Notes under the pieces: model-generated
What the model saw: only the letters and a program-made list of their open reading frames with translations
What the model was told of the DNA's origin: nothing
Database searches by the model: none
Position numbers and translations under genes: made by a program
Assembly: GCA_025345505.1 (NCBI GenBank)
Contig: JANVCC010010406.1
Span: 18,861,506 to 18,925,505 of the forward strand
Direction: 5' to 3'
DNA length: 64,000 nt
From: Todiramphus chloris collaris
Taxonomy: Eukaryota; Chordata; Aves; Coraciiformes; Alcedinidae
Shown here: positions 40,221 to 52,360 of the stretch, piece by piece
Numbering within the stretch: the first letter of the stretch is position 1
Layout of the letters: every line of letters starts with the position of its first letter

Positions 40221-41019
40221 CAATGCTTTTCCTGGGCTGTGGCCAGCTTAAGGGAAACAACACAAAGTTTTCAGGATACAATTTAGCAGATTTGTAGAGA
40301 AACTTGAAACATGGTACACTTCTTGACCTAAATTCCTGTAAGCCAATATGAAGTGCATATATAATATAATGAAATTCTCCAGTTGCTGTGTACACGTCAT
40401 TCATGTAGCATTTATCACTGGAATCTGTGGACACTGACTGCTGTAGTATGTCAAGGGTTTGACCTTTGTTATTGTGATCTTAATTAAAAGACTGGGTCTG
40501 TGATACAGAGTCTACAGAGTCCAGTCTCCTACTAGCTCCCAGGCATGTCAAACTCTTGATTAGAGCCTTCCTTCACCAGGCTGGCTTGAACAGACCAAGA
40601 CCAAAAAGGACCTGAGTGACTGTAAAGTTATGTAAAGAGATGGCAGAGGCCATGAGAACAGGATGGAAAATTTTTAAGAACAACTCTAATGTTTTACATA
40701 TTGTAAAATAAAGCAAGAACTAGGAAATATTTTTTAAAATAAAAATTTCAAACTTTATTTTTTATCAAGTTACAGAAAATATTCCAGACAACTGGGATAC
40801 TTGATACCTCCCAGCCCCTTTCCCAAATCTTGAGGAAGGTTTATCATTATTATTCACTCATGGCAATAGGATGAGAATATCTGTCTGAAATGTATTCCAG
40901 TGCAAGAAACCTCCTGTGAAGCACTTAAGATGGTACTTGTAGAGGTGTACAGACTTTGTGTAAATCCTTTGGCTTAGACTTTTTAATTCTAAAATTTGGC
41001 AAAATTTTGATAAGAGAGT

Positions 41020-41826
41020 TGGGCAGTGAGAAATCAAATGGAATACAACAAGGTCAAGTGTAGAGTCTTGCATCTGGGAAAGAATAATCCCATGTACCAG
41101 TATAGGCTGGGGATTGACTTGTTAGAGAGTAGCATGGGGGAAAGGGACCTGGGGGTCCTGGTGGACAGCAGGATGACCATGAGCCAGCAATGTGCCCTCA
41201 TGGCCAAGAAGACCAATGGCATCCTGGGGTGTATTAGAAGGGGTGTGGTTAGTAGGTCAAGAGATGTTCTCCTCTCTACTCTGCTCTAATGAGACCTCAT
41301 GTGGAATATTGTGTTCAGTTCTGGGCCCCTCAGTTCAAGAAGGACAGGGAACTGCTTGGAAGAGTCCAATGCAGAGCCACAAAGATGATGAAGGGAGTAG
41401 AACATTTCCCTTATGAGGAAAGGCTGAGGGAGCTGGGTCTCTTTAGCTTGGAGGAGAAGAGACTGAGGGGTGACCTCATAAATGTTTATAAATATGTAGA
41501 GGGCGAGTGTCAGGAGGATGGAGCCAGTGTCTTCTCTGTTATGTCCATTGACAGGACAAAGGGCAATGCGTGTAAGTTGGAGCATAAGAGGCTCCACAGA
41601 AACATAAGGAAGACCTTTTTCACTGTTAGGGTGATGGAGCTCTGGAACAGGCTTTTCAGAGGGCTTGTGGAGTCTCCTTCTCTGGAGACATTTAAAAGCC
41701 ACCTGGACACATTCCTATGTGACCTGCTCTAGGTGGTCCTGCTCTGGCAGGAGGGCTGGACTAGATGATATTTTGAGATCCCTTCCAACCCTCAACATTC
41801 TGTGATTCTGTGATGATTCTGTGATT
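41020..41826 (+). mobile_element. CR1 LINE copy 5 (C-terminal ORF2 fragment, one frameshift)
   Basis: The coding part runs from [20 protein letters not shown] to [12 protein letters not shown] (about 41032-41732). It is broken once, near 41275-41289, where [14 protein letters not shown] is expected but the frame slips by one base. Each side is otherwise open (about 87 and 147 codons). The tail ends in three TGATTCTG-type units (41799-41826). It resembles copy 1 in sequence more than copies 2 and 3. This is the CR1 copy nearest to BNC2, about 6 kb beyond the inferred end of the transcript. Confidence 0.93.
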
Positions 41827-43755
41827 AAATTAAATATTTTATTTTGAAATGAACTCATATACAAAAGGAAAAGGGAAATTGGAACTGTAGGACACAAAAG
41901 TATGAAATTACGAGAGTGCTTTGAATTTTTAATATCACAAATTTGAAAGACTGAAGCTCTCTAAAAACTTGCAATTGGCATAATAATTTCAAATCACTTC
42001 ATACTGCCTATGCCCAGAGTTCTGACAACCTCCATACTCGACTGCTTTTTAAGTTTTTTTGGTTTTTTCTTCACCTGTTCCAATAATGTGAAGACACCCT
42101 CTGCAACTTAGAGTGCGTGATTCATAATTAGTGTAGCAATTCAGATTTCTAAGTGAGTTCTTGCATATAGGAAAGAATTCAAAGTCTGTTTCAGAGGATT
42201 AAAATATATTGGACCAATCAAATTTTCTAACCAATAAAACTTAAAGTGATCTTAGAATGCATTATTAAAATAGACAAATATAAGTAGGAGGGACATCTGC
42301 ATGAAAAGGTCATTTTGTAAAGAAAAAAGACAGATTTCATATAGCAAGAATATTTTTACTGGCCCAAGAAAGGGCTGGTAAGAGAAAGAAATTACCATCA
42401 GGTGGGGTAAAAGAATAGATATTTCCTTAAGAAATGTGAAAATGAGTTGGCAAGATGAACACATTTACTGTGTAGTGTGGTACGGATGGGAATACCAAAA
42501 AGCCTTGAACTTATCCTTGTAACAGTCTACTTACTTAGTTAAACACCACTGGGTATAGATGAAATAAGATGGAAAGGAAGCCCAACCCCTGCTTTTGCGG
42601 ATAACTTAATTTTACATCTCCTGATAAACTGATTCAGTTTCTATCATCTAGCTAGTTCTCATTTTGGCCTCTTCTGCTGATATTGGAGGGCTGATCCAAA
42701 ATGTCTCTGCTCTAGAACTTACATTTTTTTCTACTTTCCATCATAAAATTATATGTAACTATTTGTTCTTGTTAGCATACATAGCTCTTCTTTTTCTGGG
42801 GTGTTTACACCCTGTGCTGTTGTCATATTTCAGCACAATCATGCCCTACTTTCAGCTCTCAATTTCCTCAGCTATGAAAACCAAGTTCTCTTAAGCTACC
42901 ATCATAAAAGTGCCTATTTCCTTCTCTGCAAGCACAGGCAGCTTTTCTTTGAATTTGTCTTTGTCATCCATGGGTAACCAAACCATATATAGTGCTCTAA
43001 ATGAAGGCTCGATTGGGTCTGGGGAAGTAGTGTTGGTGTTGTCCAGAGTCTCATGGAAATGACTCATCTGATAAATCCTGGAATCACATTTGATCTTGAA
43101 AGCCTCTGCACTTTATCAGATAGTATCTCCATGTTGTTGCTTGGCCTCACTTTATTTGCCCAGTGAAAGAGGATTTTGCTATTTACTTTTGTGAAGTATG
43201 AGTAAGATTGACTTCTAGCAAATCTGACGTTGCTCCTAAGACTTCTAAAATATGCATTTTGGGGTGCTGAGTCTTGTTCTTCTTTGTAAATTACTTCTAG
43301 GTGCTTTTTGTTCTTACTACTAGCATCTCTTTTGACAGTACCTTTCACAGTGGTAGGTGATCTTTTCCCTAGGTACTGCTACAGTGTCTAGAAATGGAGC
43401 TAAAAATGACAATCTGGATCCTGCATCAGCAGCACACTGCTCTGGAGAACCTGTCATAAGAAAACAATCCCAAACAGTCCAGGAAACTCAAAAGGAGGCA
43501 TTTGATGACTGATATGTGTCAGAAAGCTGAGAAAGCCTCCAGTTTCTCAGCAAGCCAGCATTTGGGACTAGTACTCTGCTGGGATGAATTACTAGTTCAA
43601 CGGCATTACCTTCATAGGGTATTTTGCTAAACACTGTGTTGGTCATTGAGGGCACCACTTTACCTTGTAAGGAACTATCATAGGATCAGCAGTGTATTGC
43701 TGGGAGAACTGAAATCTAGCTGAAACAGTGGAGGAACAGAGAGGCTATAATAGGA

Positions 43756-43773
43756 TTTTTTTTTTTTTTTTTT
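43756..43773. repeat. T18 homopolymer
   Basis: Uninterrupted run of 18 Ts. Confidence 0.95.
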
Positions 43774-44534
43774 GGCTAATATCTGGATGTTACCACCTGA
43801 AATCAGGGCTGTACTGGGCACTGAGATCCTATGGAGACAACAGATTACATTCAGCACATTGCCACCTTGGCGCTACCACGACAGACAGGACTGTAAGGAG
43901 CAGTGCTTATTTGGTCTGACTGTCATTTTCTGTTCTTCTTTACAGAGAGATTTCAGCTAAAGGTCACGGGAGAGCCACTGTATATTTTTTCTTCAAACAA
44001 AATCAATTGAAGGACCTAGAACACAATAAGTTATGTTGCAGGGCTGTACTTGCATGTATTCCCATTGGAGACCTATCAATGTGAACTAGCACTGTTGGGA
44101 AATCTCTCCAGCTATCCTAGTTAATCAATATCTGTTCATTATACTGTCTCTGATGAATACGGGTAAGGATTGGGTAAGCATGAGTCAGGTGACTTGAAAA
44201 TAACTGCACCTCACATAAGATCAATAGAGGGTGGGTTTTTTCCCAGCATTACTTCAGATAAACTAATGTACTTTTTATCCCCCTCTCTTCTTACCACCCC
44301 TTGTTCATTGTTAGTATATCAACATCATTGTAGGAGGGGCTTTATTAAATTAGTAGCACTTAATCTACTGTCATACTGTCATTTTGCAGGAGTGAACAAG
44401 CAGACAGCAAGTTTTCAAGTGGCCCCATGCACTTCAACTGGCTCTCACTCAGGCAGTTAGCTCAGGACTGTGCCAAAAGCAGTCTTTCTGGGTGCCTGCT
44501 AATATCTCTGCAATAAGTATGAAAACCCTATGCT

Positions 44535-44566
44535 AGAAAAACATTGTTTTAGAAAAACATTGTTTT
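44535..44566. repeat. 16-bp tandem duplication
   Basis: AGAAAAACATTGTTTT is repeated twice without mismatch. Confidence 0.95.
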
Positions 44567-44835
44567 AGGGGAATTCATGCCAATTAAAGATGTTATGACA
44601 GATGAAAAGATATAATTATGCTTGGCTTCCATGCAGAACTACATTAACACATCTATGACATTTAATAACTTCGGAGGATAACCACATGCCTCAACAGAGA
44701 CTGACTTTCACTAAAGTTACTTTTCTTTTTTTTTCCTTCCCCCCTCTTTTTCCTGCCCACGAAAATTAAGAAGAGATGCATGTGTTTGCAGCATTGTGGG
44801 AAAAAAACAAGGAAGAGCAAGAACAAAATAAACAG

Positions 44836-45013
44836 GGGAAAGGGAAAGGGAAAGGGAAAGGGAAAGGGAAAGGGAAAGGGAAAGGGAAAGGAAAGGAAAG
44901 GAGAATGGTACTGAAGGGGAGAAAGAGAGAAGAATGGAAAAAAAGGGAAGGGAAGGGAAGGGAAGGGAAGGGAAGGGAAGGGAAGGGAAGGGAAGGGAAG
45001 GGAAGGGAAGGGA
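44836..45013. repeat. Compound purine microsatellite: (GGGAAA)9 then (GGGAA)13
   Basis: Nine perfect GGGAAA units (44836-44889) pass into two GGAAA units. After about 45 bp of impure purine-rich sequence come thirteen perfect GGGAA units (44945-45009) plus a partial one. Both arrays satisfy the G3-N2/3-G3 pattern for G-quadruplexes and are homopurine, so triplex formation is possible. The KGKGKG frame that crosses it is an artefact of the repeat. Confidence 0.95.
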
Positions 45014-47866
45014 TGTATACATTAATGACAAGAAGCCAACACGTGCAAGACAGTAACAGACTAAAGACATTCAGCCCCTTATTGGGCTGTTTATGTCAGA
45101 TTGATGAAAACCAGGCAAACGGAATAAAGTATCTCTCAAACCTTTAGTTAGTCCTGTTTTCAGAGGTACATGTTTTGCAGAAAACTGGCTCCTGGCTCCT
45201 GGTCATGATGGGAGGGCTGCAGAAGGGTAGACTTGGTGACAGCTCAGGAAAATACTAAATCTGCCACAGAGTATGTATTACCTGCCAACCAACCAGTCAT
45301 GTTTCTCAGACTACGGTTCACAGCGCCCAGCAAATGCTAGTTAATGGGCCTTTGCATTCCTTTCTTTACCCACCCCTGCATTCAGCAGGTGAGTCCAGTT
45401 GCCACCATTTTGCTGATAAGGAGATGTGAGGCAAGCAAAAAGGCTTACTGGCGCTTGTCAAACAGTGAACAGGCTGTTTCCAGTCCAGCTAACCTGCAAG
45501 AGAAGGGCTAATTTGCAAGCAGATATCCATTCCCATTGAGCTAAACAGGACTGTACATGTGTTTAAAGTTCAGCATACATCCACATTCTGAGGCATTGCA
45601 GCTCCAGTGCAGAGCACCTTGATGCACTTAAACTGAGTTGTCTTTTCCTTTTCTTTTGTAGAATGCTTGTAACGTACCCTTTTTTGTACCTGTGAGCACA
45701 GTACCATGCATAAAAATATGCTGTTAGGAGACAACTCTTTGCCTGTTTGTTTGCTTTATTTGTTAGAAGTGCAATATGTAGAAAATGACTAGACCGTAAG
45801 AGCTCAGGATGAACCAAAAGCACTTACCCCAGAAGAATCTTGTTTACATTGTGCCAGCTGCTACAGCTGTCCCTTAAAGAATAAGATTTCTTAACAAAAT
45901 ATTCTGCAAATGGGACTTCTAAATATATCCCCACACCAGACCCTCTTGTCAGTATGAAGCACAAATTCAATCACAAAAATTCAAAGGAGAATCCTCTGGT
46001 GATAAATGTGTATGGCCCTGTCCTAGGTTACCAGGCAAGAATCAGTGGGGAGACATATTTCATCAATGGTCCTCACCATTTCAAAACACAAAAGTGTTTG
46101 TACTCAAAATCTGAGATAAATGAGCTGCCTACCTCTGATTTGAAAAGCAAAGGGGAACTGACCTATGCTAAGACAGTAAACTAGAATTTGGTAAGACCTT
46201 TCACTTGAATTTTTTCAACATACCTAAATGTGAGCAATGTCCATATTCAGAGCTTTTTTGCAAAAACATAAGCGATGAACTTAGCATGACTGTAGGATTC
46301 CAGGAAGACAATCTTATGATGACATTTGTGAGGAAATGTGTACAAGCCAGGGAAAAAACTTTATACCTTCCATCCCAAACTTTTAGCTATTCAATTTCTG
46401 GCAAATTTGTAAATCTTTTAAATGTCATATGTGGCTCTCCAACTACATAAGACCTTGAACAAGCTTTGCAGGTGAACATTTTTCCATAAACATACACCTT
46501 CTATGGAAGAGTGTATTGTTCAAATCAGCAAAAAAAAGTGAAGAAGTGAAAGATAAAGAGACTGAAAATCAGTGACTGATAAATCTTTAATATAAAAATT
46601 GTACAAGAATTTTGATACAAATTACAAGAGGTATTTGGACAAAGTATGAGTAAAACTCCATTTATATCCCCAAAACCTTATGCATTTTATGCAAAAGACA
46701 TACTGTAGGACAGTTACAGTACAGAAAATACAAGAAAAGAAATGTCAAATTAAAAACAGGACTTTTAATTCCCTCAGACTAATGGAAAAAACTTGTTTAG
46801 AGTACATACAGTATTTATGAAGCTACCAATGTCACGATTATTAGATCAACATGATGCAGTTTTTCATATCCCCTTGTACAGCTATAATTCCATAGTGCAT
46901 GCTTTGGTTCTGCAGGCAGGACAACAGAGCATTCACGTTTTCTCACACTGAGAACAAACAGTGAAAATAAAAAGCCTCATCTATTCCAAATGGAAATGGA
47001 CCTTTGTAAAAATGTCCATCAGGCCCTGACTCCACACTTTCTTGTGCCAGGGAGGAGGGTGTACCCCAGGAACATGTCTTGACAAAGTCCACTGGAACAA
47101 GCCTAGCTTTGCGAGCCAGCAGTGAACTTGCCATTCTCCACGCAGCCACCCTCTTGCTGTGGATGGCATGTTGCTGAGCGGCATGGGGTGTTTGAAGCCG
47201 GATAGTGAGAGCCCTCTTATGCCCACTGAGGAAGGGGTTTCCAGGCTTTTTGTGCCTGTGACTGAATGTGGTGGCAGACCCCTACAGACCCTCAAATACA
47301 TGAAGGTTCAAATCCAGTTTATCTCAGCTTACATCTCCACACGAACCCCACTAAGGTTCCCATCTTTCCAGTTCAGAAGAACTGAAACACAGCAGATGTC
47401 TGCATAGGAAATTGCCATGTTGCTCGACCTGTGTGACCTTCTCAGTCAAAGCTGATAAAACAACAACTGTGCCAGTGTGCAAAGAGCCTTCGATACAACA
47501 AAGAAACTCTAAACCTCTTTGGCCACAGGTGTAAGCCCCCTACAATGAGATATTCATAGGTACAAACAAGTTGCAGTGACCTACTTGCAGTAACTAAAAG
47601 TGTGTGGAGCTTCAGCCAGGGTAAATTTTGAATGTGTTCAGGATTCAGATCAGCTTATTTGCACACTTGTCGCACATGTGTTGCACTGGAACACAGATCA
47701 CTTCTTTTATAGACTGGAGGAATGGCAGGAAGCATGAATTGAGAACAGAAATGCTGTCCAGTAAGGAGCAGCCACATTATGGAAAAGGAGCTCCATATGA
47801 CATAGGAACCAAAGTTTGCACAAGAAAAAGCAGCATGCTGAATTCCATATTTATAAATAGCTAAAT

Positions 47867-47899
47867 GAGACACACAAACACGACAGTGGCCATTTTATT
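47867..47899 (-). terminator. BNC2: Candidate distal polyadenylation site of BNC2
   Basis: On the minus strand AATAAA (47894-47899) is followed by ATGGCCACTGTC and then the GU-rich GTGTTTGTGTGTCTC. This is the usual arrangement of hexamer, cleavage zone and downstream element. It would end the 3' UTR about 8.9 kb after the stop codon. A more distal AATAAA near 45756-45761 has a weaker downstream element and is the main alternative. Confidence 0.45.
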
Positions 47900-48102
47900 A
47901 ATTTTGTCACTTTACAAATGGTGACTATTTTCACAGATGGAATGCATAAAACTTTCTGAAATGGAGAACATCAGGAGGATGTGTTACTTTTCTGAGAGAA
48001 TTTTAATGAAAGACTCTCTTGGAATGAAAGGAGAATTTGTGGGGACAGGTGAAGAAAATGGGAAAATTAAGACAATGACTGAAGATTGTACAAGGATTTG
48101 TT

Positions 48103-48121
48103 AAAAAAAAAAAAAAAAAAA
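48103..48121. repeat. A19 homopolymer (poly-U in the BNC2 transcript)
   Basis: Nineteen As on the plus strand, about 210 bp upstream (in transcript direction) of the candidate distal poly(A) signal. Confidence 0.95.
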
Positions 48122-48904
48122 TCCAAAATCCAAATGTAAAAGTATGGTTGAAAAATAAGAAGAAATCAGCCTTAGTTTATACAGTTTAAGTGACCCTATT
48201 TACTCTGTAGGTCATCAGGTAGACTAAGAAGAACATCCCTAGAATCACAATTCACGTGGTTACCATACCGTTCCACAGTGGTGATGGGGGAGTGCGCATT
48301 CTGCCCCATCAACGTAGGAGGTGGGGAGGGACAGGGACGTGGATTGCGTGTCAAAATCTTGAGAGCTGATGTGGTGATTGTGTAATGCTCCCCCTCTTGG
48401 GCACAGACACACACATGCATGACTACCACCGGTCTCCGAGAGCCACTGTTCACAGCCTCTTGCATTTTGTGACAGAAGTGGACAGGTTGTGATTAACTAT
48501 TGATGAGTTTGCCATCCTAACTGTGCATTATCCTCTGATCATTCTCAACCTTTTGTTTGACAATGGGTGCCTTATAAAATCTTTATGCATCACTTAGATA
48601 GTCTCGCTCTCTCTCTCTTCTCTAGAAATAGAATTGCCCTGGATGCTTTTCTCTGTTTTCCTTTCTCCAAAGGTTCGAAGGGAGCAAGTGTACAAAATCT
48701 GTAGAACATCTGAACAAATCTCTCTACACATTAGATGTTTGCTAACTCACGCTTTTCATGCTTTTCGTAGTGTAAGACAAACTATATACAGGTAAGTGTA
48801 ATGAAAATGATATAATTTTGCCCATTTGTAACCTTAATTTTAAGGGTCTTTGTTTTCATATTGTGTCTGTTTCTCCCTCTCTATCTAACACACACATTCA
48901 CAAA

Positions 48905-48907
<3 letters not shown>

Positions 48908-48944
<37 letters not shown>
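48908..48944. repeat. (CA)n microsatellite, (UG)n in the BNC2 transcript
   Basis: About sixteen CA units, then CGCACA, preceded by a shorter CA-rich patch near 48888. In the BNC2 transcript it reads as a UG repeat within the inferred 3' UTR, about 1 kb before its end. Confidence 0.95.
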
Positions 48945-50315
48945 GAGGACCCAAATGGTTTCTTTGAAAGTCCTCATTTTCCACAAAGAGCCTTAGAAAG
49001 TGTACAAAAAGAAAAGCTGTTAGGGTTGCCCGAGCTTATCATCAGAGGTCAGCTAATTTGACTGCTCCCACTTTCATCAGTATCATGTGCACACGGAGTT
49101 GACAGGAGAGAAGGACCTGGGCTCAGACTTCACACTTCTAAACAAACAGGACTCAGGAAATTGCCTGCTGGTTTCATGCTAATACCTTCTTATGCACTTG
49201 GAACGAAAAGAAGGGATTGGTGGCCTTTGACTGGTAAAAGGCCTCAGCACATTTATAGGAGGTACCATCACCTCTGTTGCAGTAAATCGAATTACTGAAT
49301 AGTGCTGGAGACAGTATTAGCATTCAGAACCAGCCAAAAAGAGCTGCAGCCCATGAATGCCATTAATCAATCCAAGGATATGAAAAACAATGAACCCCAA
49401 TATGGCTGTGCTTAGGTCTTCCAGTCTTGGGCATTACCTGAAACCTCTCTTTGTCTTTTTCGGTGCTGCACTGGCCATCAGCTTTGTTTAACCCCAAGTG
49501 CCCAGCACTCCCAGGCACACAGGGGATCTGGAGTTATGATCTCAGCACAGGAATGCTGCTGATCCTGCAAGTAAAGCACACTTCAGCTGCTCTTCTGCCT
49601 GCTTGAATTTTCAGCTGCTATTCAGCAGTCAGTCAGTGCACAAAAAAAAGGAAGGGGAGTGGCTGAAGCCAGGTATGTTGGCCTTCACGCACACAGAATT
49701 TCTTGAAATACAGCACATGCTCTCAGGATAATTTGTTGTCAAATTCTCTCTTTCCTGACAGCCTCATCTCAGATGCGTTTCTGGGGCCTGTACTTTTGGC
49801 AGTGTTCTTGTAAATGAAGGGATAAATCAGAAAAAAGCCCTCCATGTATGAGGGCAGCAGATTGTGTCTCGGATGTGTTTCCCCAACACTTTACAGAGGG
49901 TCACACTGACCTCAGCAGGAGACGTTCCTATCATGGCAGAAAGGATATCTGGAATTGGCACTCGCCATAGGAACCTGAGAGGATGGCATTGCTCTGAAAT
50001 TTGTCAAGCGATGTGCAAAACCATAAAAGGTAAAGACTGTATATCCTGTTTGCCACCAAACCTACACAGCAAGACCTGTAGCAAATTCACACTATTTCTA
50101 GCAGGCACAGATGGCTTATGCCAATACAATGCAATTAGTTGCTACACAGGCAGACAAAAGTGCCGTCACAGACAGTATTTCTCAGCTGACCTTTTGTTAA
50201 GAAGCCATCTTGTTACTGTCTGCCTGATAGCTCGATAAAGCAACCAGTGGCAGCCTTGGGCTTCCCAAAGACAAATCAAAGCACTCCAGACGGGACTCCC
50301 CTTCACTCATCGCAG

Positions 50316-50343
50316 ATGTGTGCGCGCATGCATGTGTGTGTGT
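50316..50343. repeat. 28-nt alternating purine-pyrimidine tract
   Basis: Perfect R-Y alternation with a GCGCGC core flanked by ATGTGTG and CATGCATGTGTG-type sequence, a composition that favours Z-DNA. It includes TGCATG on both strands, the RBFOX-type motif. Confidence 0.9.
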
Positions 50344-52310
50344 CAAGGAATGGGGAGGGAAAGCCTGGTTCTCATACTCAATTTCCCCTTCACAGGGGAT
50401 AAACAGGCAATTACGCATCCTTTTATATTTGATGGCCAAGTGCTGAACTTGAAAGCACACTATTAGTTTGTGTCCCTTCAGGGCCAGTGCAATAAGTAGC
50501 CAGGAGAGCTGGGGCTAAGGAAGAGAGGGTGTTGTCTGCTGTTAGTGTGACAGTCTTGTCAGCAGCATTCACATTACTGGAAGGTAATAAAGTGACAAGT
50601 AAGTTATTAGAAAGATATGAGGTGAAATTGAACTGAAGCTTCTTTCTGCTCAGCTCAGTTTTTTTTTTTCCTGCTTTGTAATGGGCCACTATTTGTTACA
50701 AACCAAGCCTTGTCTTGAGATCTTATATAAAAAAAGAAATATTTATTCTTTGCAGGAAAGGTCACATGAATTTACAACATCACACTTTAAAGGAGAGGAA
50801 TGGGAAAATAGTTCTATGACAACTACAGCTGCTATTTAAAAAAAAATACAGTGTCATCATAATGAACAATAATACTGGCAAAAGTCAGAGGACTTGTCAA
50901 AAACGTGTCCATTTTTTTAACCCTTTGGTGGTCCAGAAATGTTTTGCTTCAGTGCCAGTGCCAAACATAACAGCAACAGTATCAGGATATACATGATCAA
51001 TATCTTGATCAAAAAATCAAAGCTGTCAATCAGTATCATGACTTGACCAGAGAAAACAAACCACATAAGACTGGTTAACTACACAGTTGAGATAATATTA
51101 CCTAGGTAAAAAAGTTGCTGCTTCACTCTGTTACAGGCCATTTTAAAGGCAGTGATAATGCTGCTTAGCAAGAAGAGACAGAAACCATGGGACTGGAACA
51201 GACATGTACTTCGGCAAACATGTGGGTGAAAGGTTCAGTCCATCATATGATGTTGCTCTGTTCATAAAGTAAAAACGGGTATGGAAAAGTGTTCCTTTTA
51301 TGTCCCTACAGGAGCAGGAAAAAAAGTCCAACTCATCATGTGGTGACAGCAGGATATGCTGATGCTTATCTAGCAAAGTAGCACTACAGTCACTGTTTTG
51401 TTGAGTTACTATAGCAGCAAAGTAGTGACATAAGGAAAAAAAAAGTCTAAGAAGGAACTGACATATACCAGCTGCCATCATGTGTCTGCCACTCACCTTT
51501 TCCCCACAGAGAACTCCTGCTGCCTCCTTGCCCTTAACACAAACACCTTTGCTTCTTTTTTAAAATAAAAAGAGTAATTCTGTTAACAGTGCCCAGAGAG
51601 AAAAGTGATAAAAACATTCTGGGAACAGAAGGAGTAATGGTTCTGTTCACTAAAGTGGCAGAAAAAAATTTAGAGGAGTATGTGTGCACTCCTAGATCAA
51701 ACACTTACGCTGTCTTATTCCTTGCCCTGCCACCAATGATGCTGTAAAAATGTCCTGCAGAATTTGAGCACAAATACACTTCTGAAAAGATGTCTTGTTT
51801 TCTGATGGCAGCTGACATTCCTAATGATCCTGTGAAAAATGGGTCCAAATCAAGCAGTTTGATTTTAAAATACCATGTGCATCAAAGAGAAATTTTTGGA
51901 ACTAAATCTCTGGTCTGTAAATGGTTCCTGCCTTTGGAACAGATCTGACCTTGCACCATTATGTTTCTGAGTTTTCCATGATACCCTAACAGTTCTTTGA
52001 CTTGTTGTTTACATTTGTCCCTACCGCATATAATTAGCTATGATAGAACCTTAACTGTTAACTGAGAAGACTAAAACTCAGGGAAAACTCAAGTGGATGC
52101 CTGTAGCCTCATTTCCTATTAGCTGTACTGGAGTGGATTAATGGGGGTGCTGACCTCCACTGTCATCTACTTTGCCATTTAGAACCTGACTCTACTCTTT
52201 TTTCTAAAGAGTCCCTTTTTGGGGAATGGAATGGGAAACAAATAGGTGATAGTAAACTTACAAGCTTCTGGAAAAGGCAGAGGAAGTACACTTTCATTTC
52301 TACAATCAAA

Positions 52311-52360
52311 GGGAAGGGGGGAGGGGAGGGGAGGGGAGCGGAGGGGAGGGGAGGGGAGGA
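52311..52360. repeat. (GGGGA)n microsatellite, (UCCCC)n in the BNC2 transcript
   Basis: About eight GGGGA units with one GAGCG interruption. The plus strand has G-quadruplex potential. In the transcript it is a C-rich UCCCC array. Confidence 0.93.

Larger units (their letters stand above)
37413..41019. other. Intergenic sequence between CR1 copies 4 and 5
   Basis: No gene is recognisable. It contains the perfect hairpin at 39637-39665, a T-rich run at 39783-39811, a 17-bp tandem duplication at 40073-40106 and an A-rich tract at about 40146-40220. Confidence 0.6.
41827..47869. other. Sequence between CR1 copy 5 and the inferred end of BNC2
   Basis: No coding gene is recognisable. It contains T18 at 43756-43773, a 16-bp tandem duplication at 44535-44566 and the compound GGGAAA/GGGAA repeat. 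Part of it could still belong to the BNC2 3' UTR if the transcript ends further downstream, for example at the AATAAA near 45756-45761. Confidence 0.5.

Noticed and set aside
44776-45147. 123-codon frame rich in KGKGKG and REGKG
   Set aside because: It is produced by the GGGAAA/GGGAA microsatellite and has no independent coding evidence. The same goes for the opposite-strand frame rich in FPSLP.
45954-46450. Two neighbouring plus-strand frames of 76 and 81 codons
   Set aside because: No recognisable motif or splice arrangement joins them, and their composition is that of random AT-rich DNA.
49864-50238. 124-codon plus-strand frame
   Set aside because: It matches no family I recognise, lies antisense within the inferred BNC2 3' UTR and shows no domain, so it is probably a chance frame.
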